15,162 nt of DNA, from NCBI RefSeq assembly GCF_010892395.1, contig NZ_JAACKB010000008.1, positions 1 through 15,162 of the forward strand. Direction: 5' to 3'. Origin of the DNA: Sulfurovum sp. bin170 (GTDB taxonomy: Bacteria > Campylobacterota > Campylobacteria > Campylobacterales > Sulfurovaceae). Of this stretch, positions 5,123-12,853 are shown piece by piece (the first letter of the stretch is position 1; each line of letters starts with the position of its first letter). Made by a program: the position numbers and the translations under genes. The notes beneath the pieces were generated by a model. It was not told where the DNA came from, made no database searches, and saw only the letters and a list, made by a program, of their open reading frames with translations.

Positions 5123-6913
5123 ATGGCAAAAAAATATATTGATGTGATGGATACAACCTTTAGAGATGGATTTCAATCTGTCTTTGGTGGTCGTGTCCTC
5201 ATGGATGACTTTTTCCCAGCGGTAGAGGCTGCGAAGAGTGCAGGTATTAATCACTTTGAGTTTGGTGGAGGAGCTAGATTTCAGAGTCTATACTTCTATC
5301 TTCAAGAGGATGCATTTGAGATGATGGATAGATTCCGTGAAATTGTGGGGCCTGAGGCGAACCTTCAGACTCTCTCACGGGGTATTAATACAGTAATGTT
5401 AGATACAGGGAGTAGAGAGCTAGTTGACCTACATGCAAAAATGTTCAAAAAACATGGTACAACAACTATCAGAAACTTTGATGCACTAAATGATGTCAAC
5501 AACTTAGCATACTCTGCATCGTGTATCAAAAAACATGGTCTTCAACATGAAGCTGTTATTACTATGATGGATTTGCCTCCTGGATGTAAAGGGGCTCATG
5601 GTGTAGACTTTTATGAGAAGACACTTAGAGCGATGCTTGACCAAGGGATTGAGTTTGATAGCTTATGTTTCAAAGATGCAAGTGGAACTGCAAATCCAAA
5701 TAAAGTTTTTGAGACCATCTCTATGGCTAGAAGAATTTTAGGAGAAGATGTTCACCTAAGACTTCATACTCATGAGACAGCAGGTGTTTCAGTTGCCGCT
5801 TATCTTGCAGCTCTTGAAGCAGGTGCAAATGGTATTGATATGGCAGCCTCACCTGTAAGTGGTGGTACATCACAGCCAGATATTTTGACCATGCTTCATG
5901 CTACTAAAGGTACAAACTATAACCTTGGTGACTTAGAGCTTACTAAGATTTTAAAATATCAAGATAGACTAAAAGAGTGTCTAGCTGATTATCAAGTTCC
6001 ACCAGAAGCTACACAGGTATCACCTCTTATCCCATTCTCACCAATGCCAGGTGGTGCTTTGACAGCAAACACTCAAATGATGAGAGACTCTGGAAACTTA
6101 GATAGGTTTGATGAAGTTATCTTGGCGATGAAAGAGGTTGTTGAGAGAGGTGGTTATGGTACTTCTGTGACACCTGTAAGTCAGTTCTATTGGCAACAAG
6201 CGTATGCAAATGTTATGTTTGGTGAGTGGAAGCAGATTGCTCCTGGGTATGGTCGAATGGTACTTGGTTACTTTGGTAAGACACCAGTTGAACCAGATGC
6301 AGAGATAGTAAAACTAGCATCTGAAAAACTAAAACTGGAGCCTACAACTGAGAATCCATTGGATATTGCAGATAGAGAGGTTACAAAGTCGATTGCATAC
6401 TGGACAAAAGTTCTTGAAGATGAGAATATCGAGACAAGCGAAGAGAATATTTTCATCGCAGCAGCATGTGACCAAAAAGGTATAGCGTTCTTAAAGGGTG
6501 AGAGTCCTTTAATGGTAAGAAAAGGTAAAGAGAAACAGACAAATGGAGGAGAAGAGATGAGTGGTAATTATACAGTAGTAGTAGATGGTAAACAATATAG
6601 CGTACAGGTGGCAGAGGGTGATGCAGATATTCAAATAACACCAACAGCGTCAGCACCAGTGGCAGCAGCTACTCCTGCACCAACAGCAGGTGGGAAAGGT
6701 GCAGAGGAGATTCATTCTCAAACACCTGGTAATGTTTGGAAAATTACAAAAGCTGTAGGTGATAGTGTAAATGAGGGTGATACCATTATGATTCTTGAAG
6801 CTATGAAGATGGAGATTGAGGTAGTGGCTTCAAAAGCAGGAACTATTAAATCTATAGAAGTTAATACAAATGATGCGGTTACTGATGGTCAACTTCTAGC
6901 GACAATGGATTAA
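5123..6913 (+). CDS. oadA: Oxaloacetate decarboxylase alpha subunit / PycB-type biotin carboxyltransferase
   Basis: A 596-residue biotin-dependent protein. Residues 1 to about 270 form the HMGL-like TIM barrel with DTTFRDGFQS (10-19), KDASGT (catalytic Lys184) and LHTHETAG (metal-binding His215 and His217). A conserved carboxylase domain follows to about 470. The C-terminal biotinyl domain has EAMKM with biotinylated Lys562, 34 residues from the end, behind an Ala/Pro/Thr-rich swivel linker. With oadG and oadB flanking it, the likely role is transfer of the oxaloacetate carboxyl group to biotin, giving pyruvate. Its signature DTTFRDGFQS differs from the DTTLRDAHQS of classical OadA and matches what I recall of Campylobacter PycB, so a role in a two-subunit pyruvate carboxylase is an alternative. 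The ATG at 5123 follows GAGGG. An internal Shine-Dalgarno and ATG lie at 6545-6559. Confidence 0.92.
   Translation: MAKKYIDVMDTTFRDGFQSVFGGRVLMDDFFPAVEAAKSAGINHFEFGGGARFQSLYFYLQEDAFEMMDRFREIVGPEANLQTLSRGINTVMLDTGSRELVDLHAKMFKKHGTTTIRNFDALNDVNNLAYSASCIKKHGLQHEAVITMMDLPPGCKGAHGVDFYEKTLRAMLDQGIEFDSLCFKDASGTANPNKVFETISMARRILGEDVHLRLHTHETAGVSVAAYLAALEAGANGIDMAASPVSGGTSQPDILTMLHATKGTNYNLGDLELTKILKYQDRLKECLADYQVPPEATQVSPLIPFSPMPGGALTANTQMMRDSGNLDRFDEVILAMKEVVERGGYGTSVTPVSQFYWQQAYANVMFGEWKQIAPGYGRMVLGYFGKTPVEPDAEIVKLASEKLKLEPTTENPLDIADREVTKSIAYWTKVLEDENIETSEENIFIAAACDQKGIAFLKGESPLMVRKGKEKQTNGGEEMSGNYTVVVDGKQYSVQVAEGDADIQITPTASAPVAAATPAPTAGGKGAEEIHSQTPGNVWKITKAVGDSVNEGDTIMILEAMKMEIEVVASKAGTIKSIEVNTNDAVTDGQLLATMD
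6557..6913 (+). other. Possible internal translation start within oadA giving a free biotin-carrier domain
   Basis: Inside oadA, GGAGGAG (6545-6551) lies 5 bases before an in-frame ATG (6557-6559, codon 479). This is the strongest Shine-Dalgarno I found in the window, and it falls exactly at the boundary between the catalytic part and the biotinyl domain. Initiation here would give a 118-residue protein starting MSGNYTVVVDGKQY and carrying the whole linker and the biotinyl domain with the EAMKM lysine. The motif also encodes a Gly-Gly-Glu-Glu linker, so it could be a fusion scar or coincidence. Confidence 0.35.
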
Positions 6914-6916
6914 CTC

Positions 6917-8254
6917 ATGAAGATTAAACAGTTTTTAATCTCTCTGTTCTTCGTTCTATTTGCCTTGACCTCTGTGGTTCAGGCAGGTGGACATCCTGCA
7001 CCAGCAACCGATGCTGTGGCAGAGGAGAGTGCAGAAGAGAAAGTTTATCAACCAAAATCAATCAGTGAATTGATGGGTAGTTTTTGGGAGACGACAGGTA
7101 TTAATGCTATCATAGATATAGATGATGGTGAGATGACAGCTGAACCTGCTGGTCCCTCAGCAGAGAGACCTATGACATGGTTTGAGTCCTCTCTTGGTCG
7201 TATTATTATGATTATATTGGTATTTATTCTATTCTATCTAGCCATTGCTAAAAACTTTGAACCACTGCTTCTTATTCCTATAGCGTTTGGTGGGCTTCTC
7301 GCCAATATTCCTTTAGCACATATGGGTGGAGAGCATGGAATGTTGGGGGTCATCTATAATATGGGTATCGCCAATGAGTTCTTCCCACTGCTTATATTTA
7401 TGGGTGTTGGGGCAATGACAGATTTTGGTCCACTTCTTGCCAATCCTAAAACAGCTATCCTTGGTGGGGCAGCTCAATTTGGAATTTTTGGTTCACTAAT
7501 CGGTGCTGTTGCAATGGGCTTTGGTCTTCAAGAGGCATCAGCAATTAGTATTATTGGTGGTGCGGATGGTCCAACCTCTATCTTTATTGCCAATCGACTA
7601 GCCCCTGATATGTTGGGTGCTATTGCGGTTGCCGCCTACTCCTATATGGCACTGGTTCCAGTTATTCAGCCTCCGATAATGAGAGCGTTGACCAATAAAG
7701 CGGAGAGACAGATTAAGATGGGTGTACAGAGAAAAGTACATAGACTTGAGAAACTTATCTTCCCTATAGTTGTTATTATGTTATCTATGCTAATATTACC
7801 TGAATCTACACCACTAATTGGTGCATTTGCATTTGGTAACTTTGCAAAAGAGTCAGGCGTTGTTGATAGACTAAGTGATACTATGCAGAATTCGCTTATT
7901 AATATTGTAACTATATTCTTGGGTCTTGGTGTTGGTTCAAAACTAGCAGCAGATAAGTTCTTAGTACTAGAGACAATGGGGATTATGATTATTGGTCTTA
8001 TTGCATTCTCGGCAGGTACTGCTATGGGTGTTCTTATGGCAAAAGTTATGAATAAGTTTTCTGATGAACCTATCAATCCACTTATTGGTGCGGCAGGTGT
8101 CTCTGCTGTTCCTATGTCAGCTAGGGTTGTAAGTAAAGTTGGTTCTGAAGAGAGACCAGGTAATGTACTTCTTATGCACGCGATGGGTCCAAATGTTGCG
8201 GGTGTAATTGGTTCAGCTGTTGCAGCTGGTGTATTGCTTTCTATCTTTAAATAA
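6917..8254 (+). CDS. oadB: Oxaloacetate decarboxylase beta subunit (Na+ pump)
   Basis: A 445-residue polytopic membrane protein. It carries the OadB signature [19 protein letters not shown], with Asp217 at the position of the Na+-linked Asp203 of the Klebsiella enzyme, followed by [19 protein letters not shown]. OadB decarboxylates carboxybiotin on the alpha subunit and couples this to Na+ export. The C-terminal half shows the repeated hydrophobic helices and GLGVGSKL loop of the family. Unusually, it opens with a signal-peptide-like stretch (residues 3-23, then an Ala-Gly-Gly junction) and an acidic soluble segment up to about residue 92 before the first core helix; classical OadB is shorter at the N-terminus. 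The ATG is 3 bp after the oadA stop with only a weak GGAT upstream, suggesting translational coupling. Confidence 0.93.
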   Translation: MKIKQFLISLFFVLFALTSVVQAGGHPAPATDAVAEESAEEKVYQPKSISELMGSFWETTGINAIIDIDDGEMTAEPAGPSAERPMTWFESSLGRIIMIILVFILFYLAIAKNFEPLLLIPIAFGGLLANIPLAHMGGEHGMLGVIYNMGIANEFFPLLIFMGVGAMTDFGPLLANPKTAILGGAAQFGIFGSLIGAVAMGFGLQEASAISIIGGADGPTSIFIANRLAPDMLGAIAVAAYSYMALVPVIQPPIMRALTNKAERQIKMGVQRKVHRLEKLIFPIVVIMLSMLILPESTPLIGAFAFGNFAKESGVVDRLSDTMQNSLINIVTIFLGLGVGSKLAADKFLVLETMGIMIIGLIAFSAGTAMGVLMAKVMNKFSDEPINPLIGAAGVSAVPMSARVVSKVGSEERPGNVLLMHAMGPNVAGVIGSAVAAGVLLSIFK

Positions 8255-8270
8255 GCTAGTTAATCTATAT

Positions 8271-8304
8271 TCAATAGTATAATTATAAAACATTATACTA
8301 TTGA
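8271..8304. repeat. 13-bp perfect inverted repeat after oadB
   Basis: TCAATAGTATAAT (8271-8283), loop of 8, ATTATACTATTGA (8292-8304). The stem is perfect but AT-rich and lacks a following T-run, so it is a poor intrinsic terminator by itself. It is the first of two hairpins in tandem and could be a 3'-end stabiliser for oadGAB mRNA or a protein-binding site upstream of pckA. Confidence 0.6.
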
Positions 8305-8314
8305 TAGCTATAGC

Positions 8315-8348
8315 AAATAAAATGAGAATTGTTCTTCTCATTTTATTT
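8315..8348. terminator. Likely terminator of oadGAB
   Basis: A 14-bp perfect inverted repeat: AAATAAAATGAGAA (8315-8328), a 6-base loop TTGTTC, and TTCTCATTTTATTT (8335-8348). The core ATGAGAA/TTCTCAT stem is followed by TTTTATTT and preceded by an A-tract, which fits an A-tract/stem/U-tract intrinsic terminator in either direction. The loop may also serve as a -35 for pckA. Confidence 0.65.
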
Positions 8349-8356
8349 ACTATACT
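8329..8356 (+). promoter_or_regulatory. Candidate pckA promoter overlapping the terminator hairpin
   Basis: TTGTTC (8329-8334, the loop of the hairpin), a 16-base spacer and TATACT (8351-8356) make the best sigma-70-like pair in this gap. Transcription would start near 8363, giving a leader of about 70 bases before the pckA ATG at 8433. TATATT at 8372-8377 is an alternative -10. Inferred from sequence only. Confidence 0.4.
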
Positions 8357-8432
8357 GTTGTCTTTTAAAGTTATATTAGAGGATAGTTTTAGTAAAACAG
8401 AATATTAAATAACATACAAAGGCAGACAAAAG

Positions 8433-10034
8433 ATGAGCACCAGGAAACCAAATGGTCTTGAAAAATTAGGACTTGAAAACATTGGTAATGTCTATTACAA
8501 TTTAAGCTATAATGAGCTTCAAGCACATGAAGTAAATAGAGGAGAGTGTAAAATCTCTACATCTGGTACAGCTATGTGTGATACAGGTATTTTTACAGGT
8601 AGAAGTCCAAAAGATAAATATTTTGTAGACCAATCACCATCTAATGAGAACATCTTTTGGGGTAAGATTAATCGTAAGATAGATGAAGATACTTTCAATG
8701 AGCTTTTTGATTTAACAAAAGAGCAGCTCTCTGGAACAGATATATATGTTATGGATGTCTATGCAGGAGCAAGTGAAGCAAGTAGAAGGTCTGTACGATT
8801 TGTTACAGAGGTTGCGTGGCAGGCTCACTTTGTTAAAAATATGTTTATTCGACCAACAGCAGAGGAGCTAGATACTTTTGAGCCTGATTTTGTTGTCTAT
8901 AATGGATGCAAAGCTTCAAACAAAAAGTTTGAGAAACAGGGTCTTAACTCAGGTGTTTATGTATGTTTTAATGTAGAAGAGAATATCTCTATTATCGGTG
9001 GAACATGGTATGGTGGAGAGATGAAAAAAGGTATCTTCTCTATGATGAACTACTGGTTACCACTAGAGGGAAAACTCTCTATGCACTGCTCTGCAAATGT
9101 CGGTAAAGATGATGATGTATGTCTATTCTTTGGTCTATCAGGAACTGGGAAAACAACACTATCCACTGACCCAAAAAGAGCTTTGATTGGAGATGATGAG
9201 CATGGTTGGGATGAGAATGGAGTCTTTAACTTCGAGGGTGGATGTTATGCAAAAGTTATAAATCTTGATCCAAGTAATGAACCTGAAATCTATGCTGCTA
9301 TTAGAAAAAATGCACTCTTAGAAAATGTGGAACATGATGAGATGGGGGTTATCGACTATGCGTATGTAAAAGGTTTCTCCAAAACAGAAAATACTAGAGT
9401 CTCGTATCCTATTGAGCATATTGATAATCACAAAGAGGATCTACAAGCTGGTCATCCTCAAAATATTATCTTTTTGACAGCTGATGCCTTTGGCGTTCTT
9501 CCTCCTGTCTCAAAGTTAACTAGAGAACAGGCGATGTACTACTTTATGAGTGGATATACAGCAAAAGTAGCTGGAACTGAACTTGGTATTACTGAGCCAG
9601 TTGCAACATTCTCTGCCTGTTTTGGTGAAGCGTTTTTACCACTTCGTCCATCATTTTATGCAAAGATTTTAGGTGAGAAGATAGTTGAGCATAATGTAAA
9701 TGTATATTTGGTCAATACAGGTTGGACTGGTGGTCCTTATGGAGTTGGAAAAAGAATGAGTATCAAAGATACTAGAGCTTGTATCGCTGGAATCTTAAAT
9801 GGTTCTATTAACAATGCAGAGTTTGAGACTTTGGATATATTTAACCTTGAAATTCCTAAAATGCTAGATGGTGTAAAAGACAATACTGTTCTAAATCCAC
9901 GAAATACTTGGGAAGACAAAGAGGCGTATGATGCGTCTCTTAAAAAATTAGCGGGAATGTTTAGAAAGAACTTTACTCGTTATGATAATAGTGGTGGAGA
10001 GTTTGATTTTTCTGGTGCTGGACCAAAGGTCTGA
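8433..10034 (+). CDS. pckA: Phosphoenolpyruvate carboxykinase (ATP)
   Basis: A 533-residue enzyme of the ATP-dependent PEPCK family, at the family's usual length of about 530-540. It interconverts oxaloacetate + ATP with PEP + CO2 + ADP in the cytoplasm, the entry to gluconeogenesis. Motifs present are [13 protein letters not shown] with substrate-binding Arg57, the kinase-1a P-loop [11 protein letters not shown] (Lys240), the metal/nucleotide loop [22 protein letters not shown], and [15 protein letters not shown]. The ATG at 8433 has AAAGG (8418-8422) about 10 bases upstream. It follows the oxaloacetate decarboxylase operon after 178 bp that appear to hold a terminator and a promoter, so it is probably its own unit in the same pathway. 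Both act on oxaloacetate, one giving pyruvate and the other PEP. Confidence 0.97.
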   Translation: MSTRKPNGLEKLGLENIGNVYYNLSYNELQAHEVNRGECKISTSGTAMCDTGIFTGRSPKDKYFVDQSPSNENIFWGKINRKIDEDTFNELFDLTKEQLSGTDIYVMDVYAGASEASRRSVRFVTEVAWQAHFVKNMFIRPTAEELDTFEPDFVVYNGCKASNKKFEKQGLNSGVYVCFNVEENISIIGGTWYGGEMKKGIFSMMNYWLPLEGKLSMHCSANVGKDDDVCLFFGLSGTGKTTLSTDPKRALIGDDEHGWDENGVFNFEGGCYAKVINLDPSNEPEIYAAIRKNALLENVEHDEMGVIDYAYVKGFSKTENTRVSYPIEHIDNHKEDLQAGHPQNIIFLTADAFGVLPPVSKLTREQAMYYFMSGYTAKVAGTELGITEPVATFSACFGEAFLPLRPSFYAKILGEKIVEHNVNVYLVNTGWTGGPYGVGKRMSIKDTRACIAGILNGSINNAEFETLDIFNLEIPKMLDGVKDNTVLNPRNTWEDKEAYDASLKKLAGMFRKNFTRYDNSGGEFDFSGAGPKV

Positions 10035-10040
10035 TTTTTA

Positions 10041-10078
10041 AGATGAGTGTTGAATCTCTTAAAATTCAACACTCATCT
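10041..10078. terminator. Bidirectional terminator-like stem between convergent genes
   Basis: A perfect 15-bp inverted repeat, AGATGAGTGTTGAAT (10041-10055) and ATTCAACACTCATCT (10064-10078) with an 8-base loop. It fills the gap between the stops of pckA (10034) and the histidine kinase (10080). Neither side has a proper T-run after the stem, so it may block read-through by structure or stabilise mRNA ends rather than act as a textbook intrinsic terminator. Confidence 0.65.
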
Positions 10079-10079
10079 A

Positions 10080-12158
10080 TCACTTCTTCTTAGGCATCGC
10101 TCCCTCATCAGGTAGTGTAATTATGAAGGTTGTCTTTCCATTCAAAATACTCGCAACTTCTAGTGAACCTTTAACTTTCTCTATAAGATTCTTACTCATA
10201 TAGAGACCAAGACCTGTACCTTTTGTCTTATGCTTAGTTGTATAGTATGGTTCAAAAATACTTTTGAGGATTTTTTTAGGGATACCACCTGCGTTATCTT
10301 TTACAGCGATTATTAGTTCATCTTTTTCATGATATACACGGATAGATATTATACCATTTTTGATTTCATTCTCTTCAAAGGCATCTCTAGCATTGTTGAT
10401 AAGGTTCATAATAACATGTTTGATGTCATTCTCAAACCCTTTATAGTTAATATCCTCATCACAATCAAGCTCTATTTTTATGTTTAGTTCTGTAAGTGTA
10501 TCATCTATAAGTTTTTTGGTAGACTCAATAGTTTTTTTAAGGTTAAAGGTTTGGGCCATATCTGATTTGTCAACAAATCTTCTAAAATCCTCAATAGTAT
10601 TTGAGAGGAACTGGATGGAGTTATTTATCTTCTCCGCTACTGCTTCTATATCAATTTCAGCTTGATTACCTAGTTTTGCTTTTATCTCTATATCTTGTAG
10701 TACCCATGAGACAGCGTTTAGTGGTTGTCTCCACTGGTGAGCTATATTCTCTAGTATCTCACCCATTGAGGCTAGTCTTGACTGTTGATTCATAATAGCA
10801 GTCTGTCGTTTTACCTCTCGCACGGCATCATCAATTCTAATCTGTAGCTCATCATTTAGAGTCTTTAGCTCTTGTGTTCTTTGGTTAACTCTAATCTCTA
10901 GGTTTTCTGTGAGACGATTTAGCTCATTGGCTGTTTTATGCATAATGGAGTAGAGATTTTTGTTAGCTATCTCAAACGGTGTGATATTTTCATCTTTATA
11001 CTCCTCTAACTCAATATAGCTATTATTTGATTCCGTTATCGCTGCCATTATAAATGTGTGATTATGAAAAGTATTTGGATGGTTCTCCTCATTGAAATAC
11101 TCTTGAGATGTTGTGTATCCAAATATGTGATTGTTACTTTTGATATTTGATATATAGTATTTGATTGGAATTCTAAAACCATACTCATATGAGATACATG
11201 CACCAATCCAGAGAGCTTGGGCAGGAGTTTTTGTAAGAAAGTTATAAATCTCTTGTGTTCTATTCATCATCGCATTGTAGTTACCAATGGAGAGCTGTAC
11301 AATATCGTTCTCTTCTAAAGGTTGAGCAGTAGATATACTCTGATTGGATAAATCAGCATTGAGGATATGTACAGTATAGGAGCTGTTTCCTTTTGTAATA
11401 TAGAGTGGCACTTGTAGAAATACAGATGTGTCTGAATCTAGGTTTGGAAAGTATTTTCTATATATATCCAATGCAGGACTATCTCCCATAGTGAAGATGG
11501 TAGAGTCATCTGTTTTAGTGATTCTCTTCTTTTTACTTATCGGTTTCCAATCAAAAGCCTGATAGAGTTCAACAGTTAGATTCTCACCATGCATAAAGAT
11601 TAAGATAATAGCTTTGTCATAGATTTTGTTGTTATGAAATACAAATGACTTGTTAGTATTGTGGGATTTACCTGTTGACCCACCACCAAAAATCTTGAGA
11701 TGTCTAAAATCTTCACCTAGAGAGTTGATAAATGATGAAGTGTGACAATCATTAAAACTTGATAGAATCTCAACAGCCTCTGTATCAGCTTGTAGATATT
11801 TCTCTATTATATGTTTCTCTGCTTTATAATCGTTGCATTCGCCCTTAATATAGTTTTTATCTAAATTTAAAACCATAGATGAGATAGAGCTGGTATCAAA
11901 CTCCATTATAGATATAATAGGGTCTCTGTTTAGGTCTGATACTTGATGATTTGTAAAACTTGCAAAACTCTGCATACCTACTATAGTTGCATCAGCAAAT
12001 GAGCTTTGTAGGTCTGTTAGAAGTATCTTTAGTAGTTTTCTATCATCATTAGGATAGTTTATCTCAATCAGTAGTCTCTCTGAATTGGTAATGCTATTCT
12101 CATCACACCACTCTGTAAAGCTGTCAAAATCTCTATAATAGTGTACTAGTTGTCTCAT
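10080..12158 (-). CDS. FIST-domain sensor histidine kinase
   Basis: A 692-residue soluble kinase with no membrane segment, so it senses a cytoplasmic signal. Residues about 1-390 resemble the FIST_N and FIST_C sensory domains, including IFGGGSTGKSH (Gly158-Gly163), a fold proposed to bind small ligands such as amino acids. A coiled coil (about 395-465) leads to the dimerisation helix LASMGEILENIAHQWRQPLN with phosphoacceptor His474. The ATPase domain follows: N-box NLINNARDAF (Asn588), DNAGGIP (Asp621), and GTGLGLYMSKN (647-657). The start at 12158 is chosen over the ATG 63 bases upstream because it has AAGGGGA at good spacing, and it overlaps the yggS stop as ATGA. No response regulator is nearby, so its partner is unknown. 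Confidence 0.88.
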   Translation of the reverse strand: MRQLVHYYRDFDSFTEWCDENSITNSERLLIEINYPNDDRKLLKILLTDLQSSFADATIVGMQSFASFTNHQVSDLNRDPIISIMEFDTSSISSMVLNLDKNYIKGECNDYKAEKHIIEKYLQADTEAVEILSSFNDCHTSSFINSLGEDFRHLKIFGGGSTGKSHNTNKSFVFHNNKIYDKAIILIFMHGENLTVELYQAFDWKPISKKKRITKTDDSTIFTMGDSPALDIYRKYFPNLDSDTSVFLQVPLYITKGNSSYTVHILNADLSNQSISTAQPLEENDIVQLSIGNYNAMMNRTQEIYNFLTKTPAQALWIGACISYEYGFRIPIKYYISNIKSNNHIFGYTTSQEYFNEENHPNTFHNHTFIMAAITESNNSYIELEEYKDENITPFEIANKNLYSIMHKTANELNRLTENLEIRVNQRTQELKTLNDELQIRIDDAVREVKRQTAIMNQQSRLASMGEILENIAHQWRQPLNAVSWVLQDIEIKAKLGNQAEIDIEAVAEKINNSIQFLSNTIEDFRRFVDKSDMAQTFNLKKTIESTKKLIDDTLTELNIKIELDCDEDINYKGFENDIKHVIMNLINNARDAFEENEIKNGIISIRVYHEKDELIIAVKDNAGGIPKKILKSIFEPYYTTKHKTKGTGLGLYMSKNLIEKVKGSLEVASILNGKTTFIITLPDEGAMPKKK

Positions 12159-12850
12159 ATATATTCCCCTTTTGTCTGTTTGAAAATTTTTGAACCAACA
12201 CGAACCAAGTTTGAGCCACACTTGATTGCTAGTTCATAATCACCACTCATACCCATTGAACAGGTTGTGGCACCATCTTTTTGAAGAGTCTCATATATTT
12301 TATGAGTAGCTTCAAAACTATCTTGAATCTTTTTTCTATCCTCTGTAAACGCACCTATACTCATAATACCTTTGAGTTTTATCTGTGGAAATTTCTCTAC
12401 TATCTCTTGGTATATATCAACTGCCTCATCTACTCTAACCCCTGATTTGCTATTCTCATTTGCAGAGTTGATTTGAAGTAGAGTACTCATCGTTTGGTCT
12501 CTTTCAGCCAAACGGCTGTTTAGTACTTCTGCTAGTTTTATAGAGTCAAGTGACTGGAACATGCTGGGTCTAAGAGCAATAAGTTTGTTAATCTTATTGC
12601 TCTGCAAGGTTCCCATCATATGCCACTCCAGTGGAAGTTTCTCCAGATTTTTCATACGACTCTGGAGCTGTTGTACTTGATTCTCTCCAAAGGCGCGTTG
12701 TCCAAGCTCATAGAGAGTAGATATACTCTCCTCATCACTATATTTACCAACGGCTACAAGTTTGACAATATGGTGTTCGGAGACCTCGACTCTAGCCTGT
12801 TCTATATTCCAAATAACTTCATCTAAATTTTTTCTCAATATCTCTCTCAT
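12155..12850 (-). CDS. yggS: YggS/PROSC-family pyridoxal phosphate homeostasis protein
   Basis: A 231-residue single-domain alanine-racemase-like TIM-barrel protein of the YggS family, which binds PLP without known catalysis and helps balance vitamin B6 and amino acid pools. KLVAVGKYS puts the PLP-linked lysine at Lys36, the family position (usually VAVSK). Other family motifs are FGENQVQQLQSRM, WHMMGTLQSNKINK (usually WHFIGHLQSNK), KGIMSIG and CSMGMSGDYELAIKCGSNLVRVGSKIF. The last differs from the usual RIGTAIFG by a lysine in place of the final glycine. The ATG at 12850 uses AGGATAG as its ribosome site, which includes the rseP stop three bases upstream. Its own TGA overlaps the kinase ATG. 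It is the middle gene of a coupled rseP-yggS-kinase operon. Confidence 0.93.
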   Translation of the reverse strand: MREILRKNLDEVIWNIEQARVEVSEHHIVKLVAVGKYSDEESISTLYELGQRAFGENQVQQLQSRMKNLEKLPLEWHMMGTLQSNKINKLIALRPSMFQSLDSIKLAEVLNSRLAERDQTMSTLLQINSANENSKSGVRVDEAVDIYQEIVEKFPQIKLKGIMSIGAFTEDRKKIQDSFEATHKIYETLQKDGATTCSMGMSGDYELAIKCGSNLVRVGSKIFKQTKGEYI

Positions 12851-12853
12851 CTT

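Noticed and set aside
7666..8076. Minus-strand open frame of 136 codons opposite oadB
   Set aside because: Shadow of the hydrophobic oadB coding sequence; no ribosome site and no recognisable domain.
8307..8314. GCTATAGC 8-bp palindrome between the two long hairpins
   Set aside because: Too short to be meaningful in AT-rich intergenic sequence; likely chance.
12159..12221. Longer N-terminus of the histidine kinase starting at 12221
   Set aside because: It would overlap yggS by 67 bases, and the 21 extra residues look like out-of-frame yggS sequence. The ATG at 12158 has a strong AAGGGGA site and an ATGA junction.
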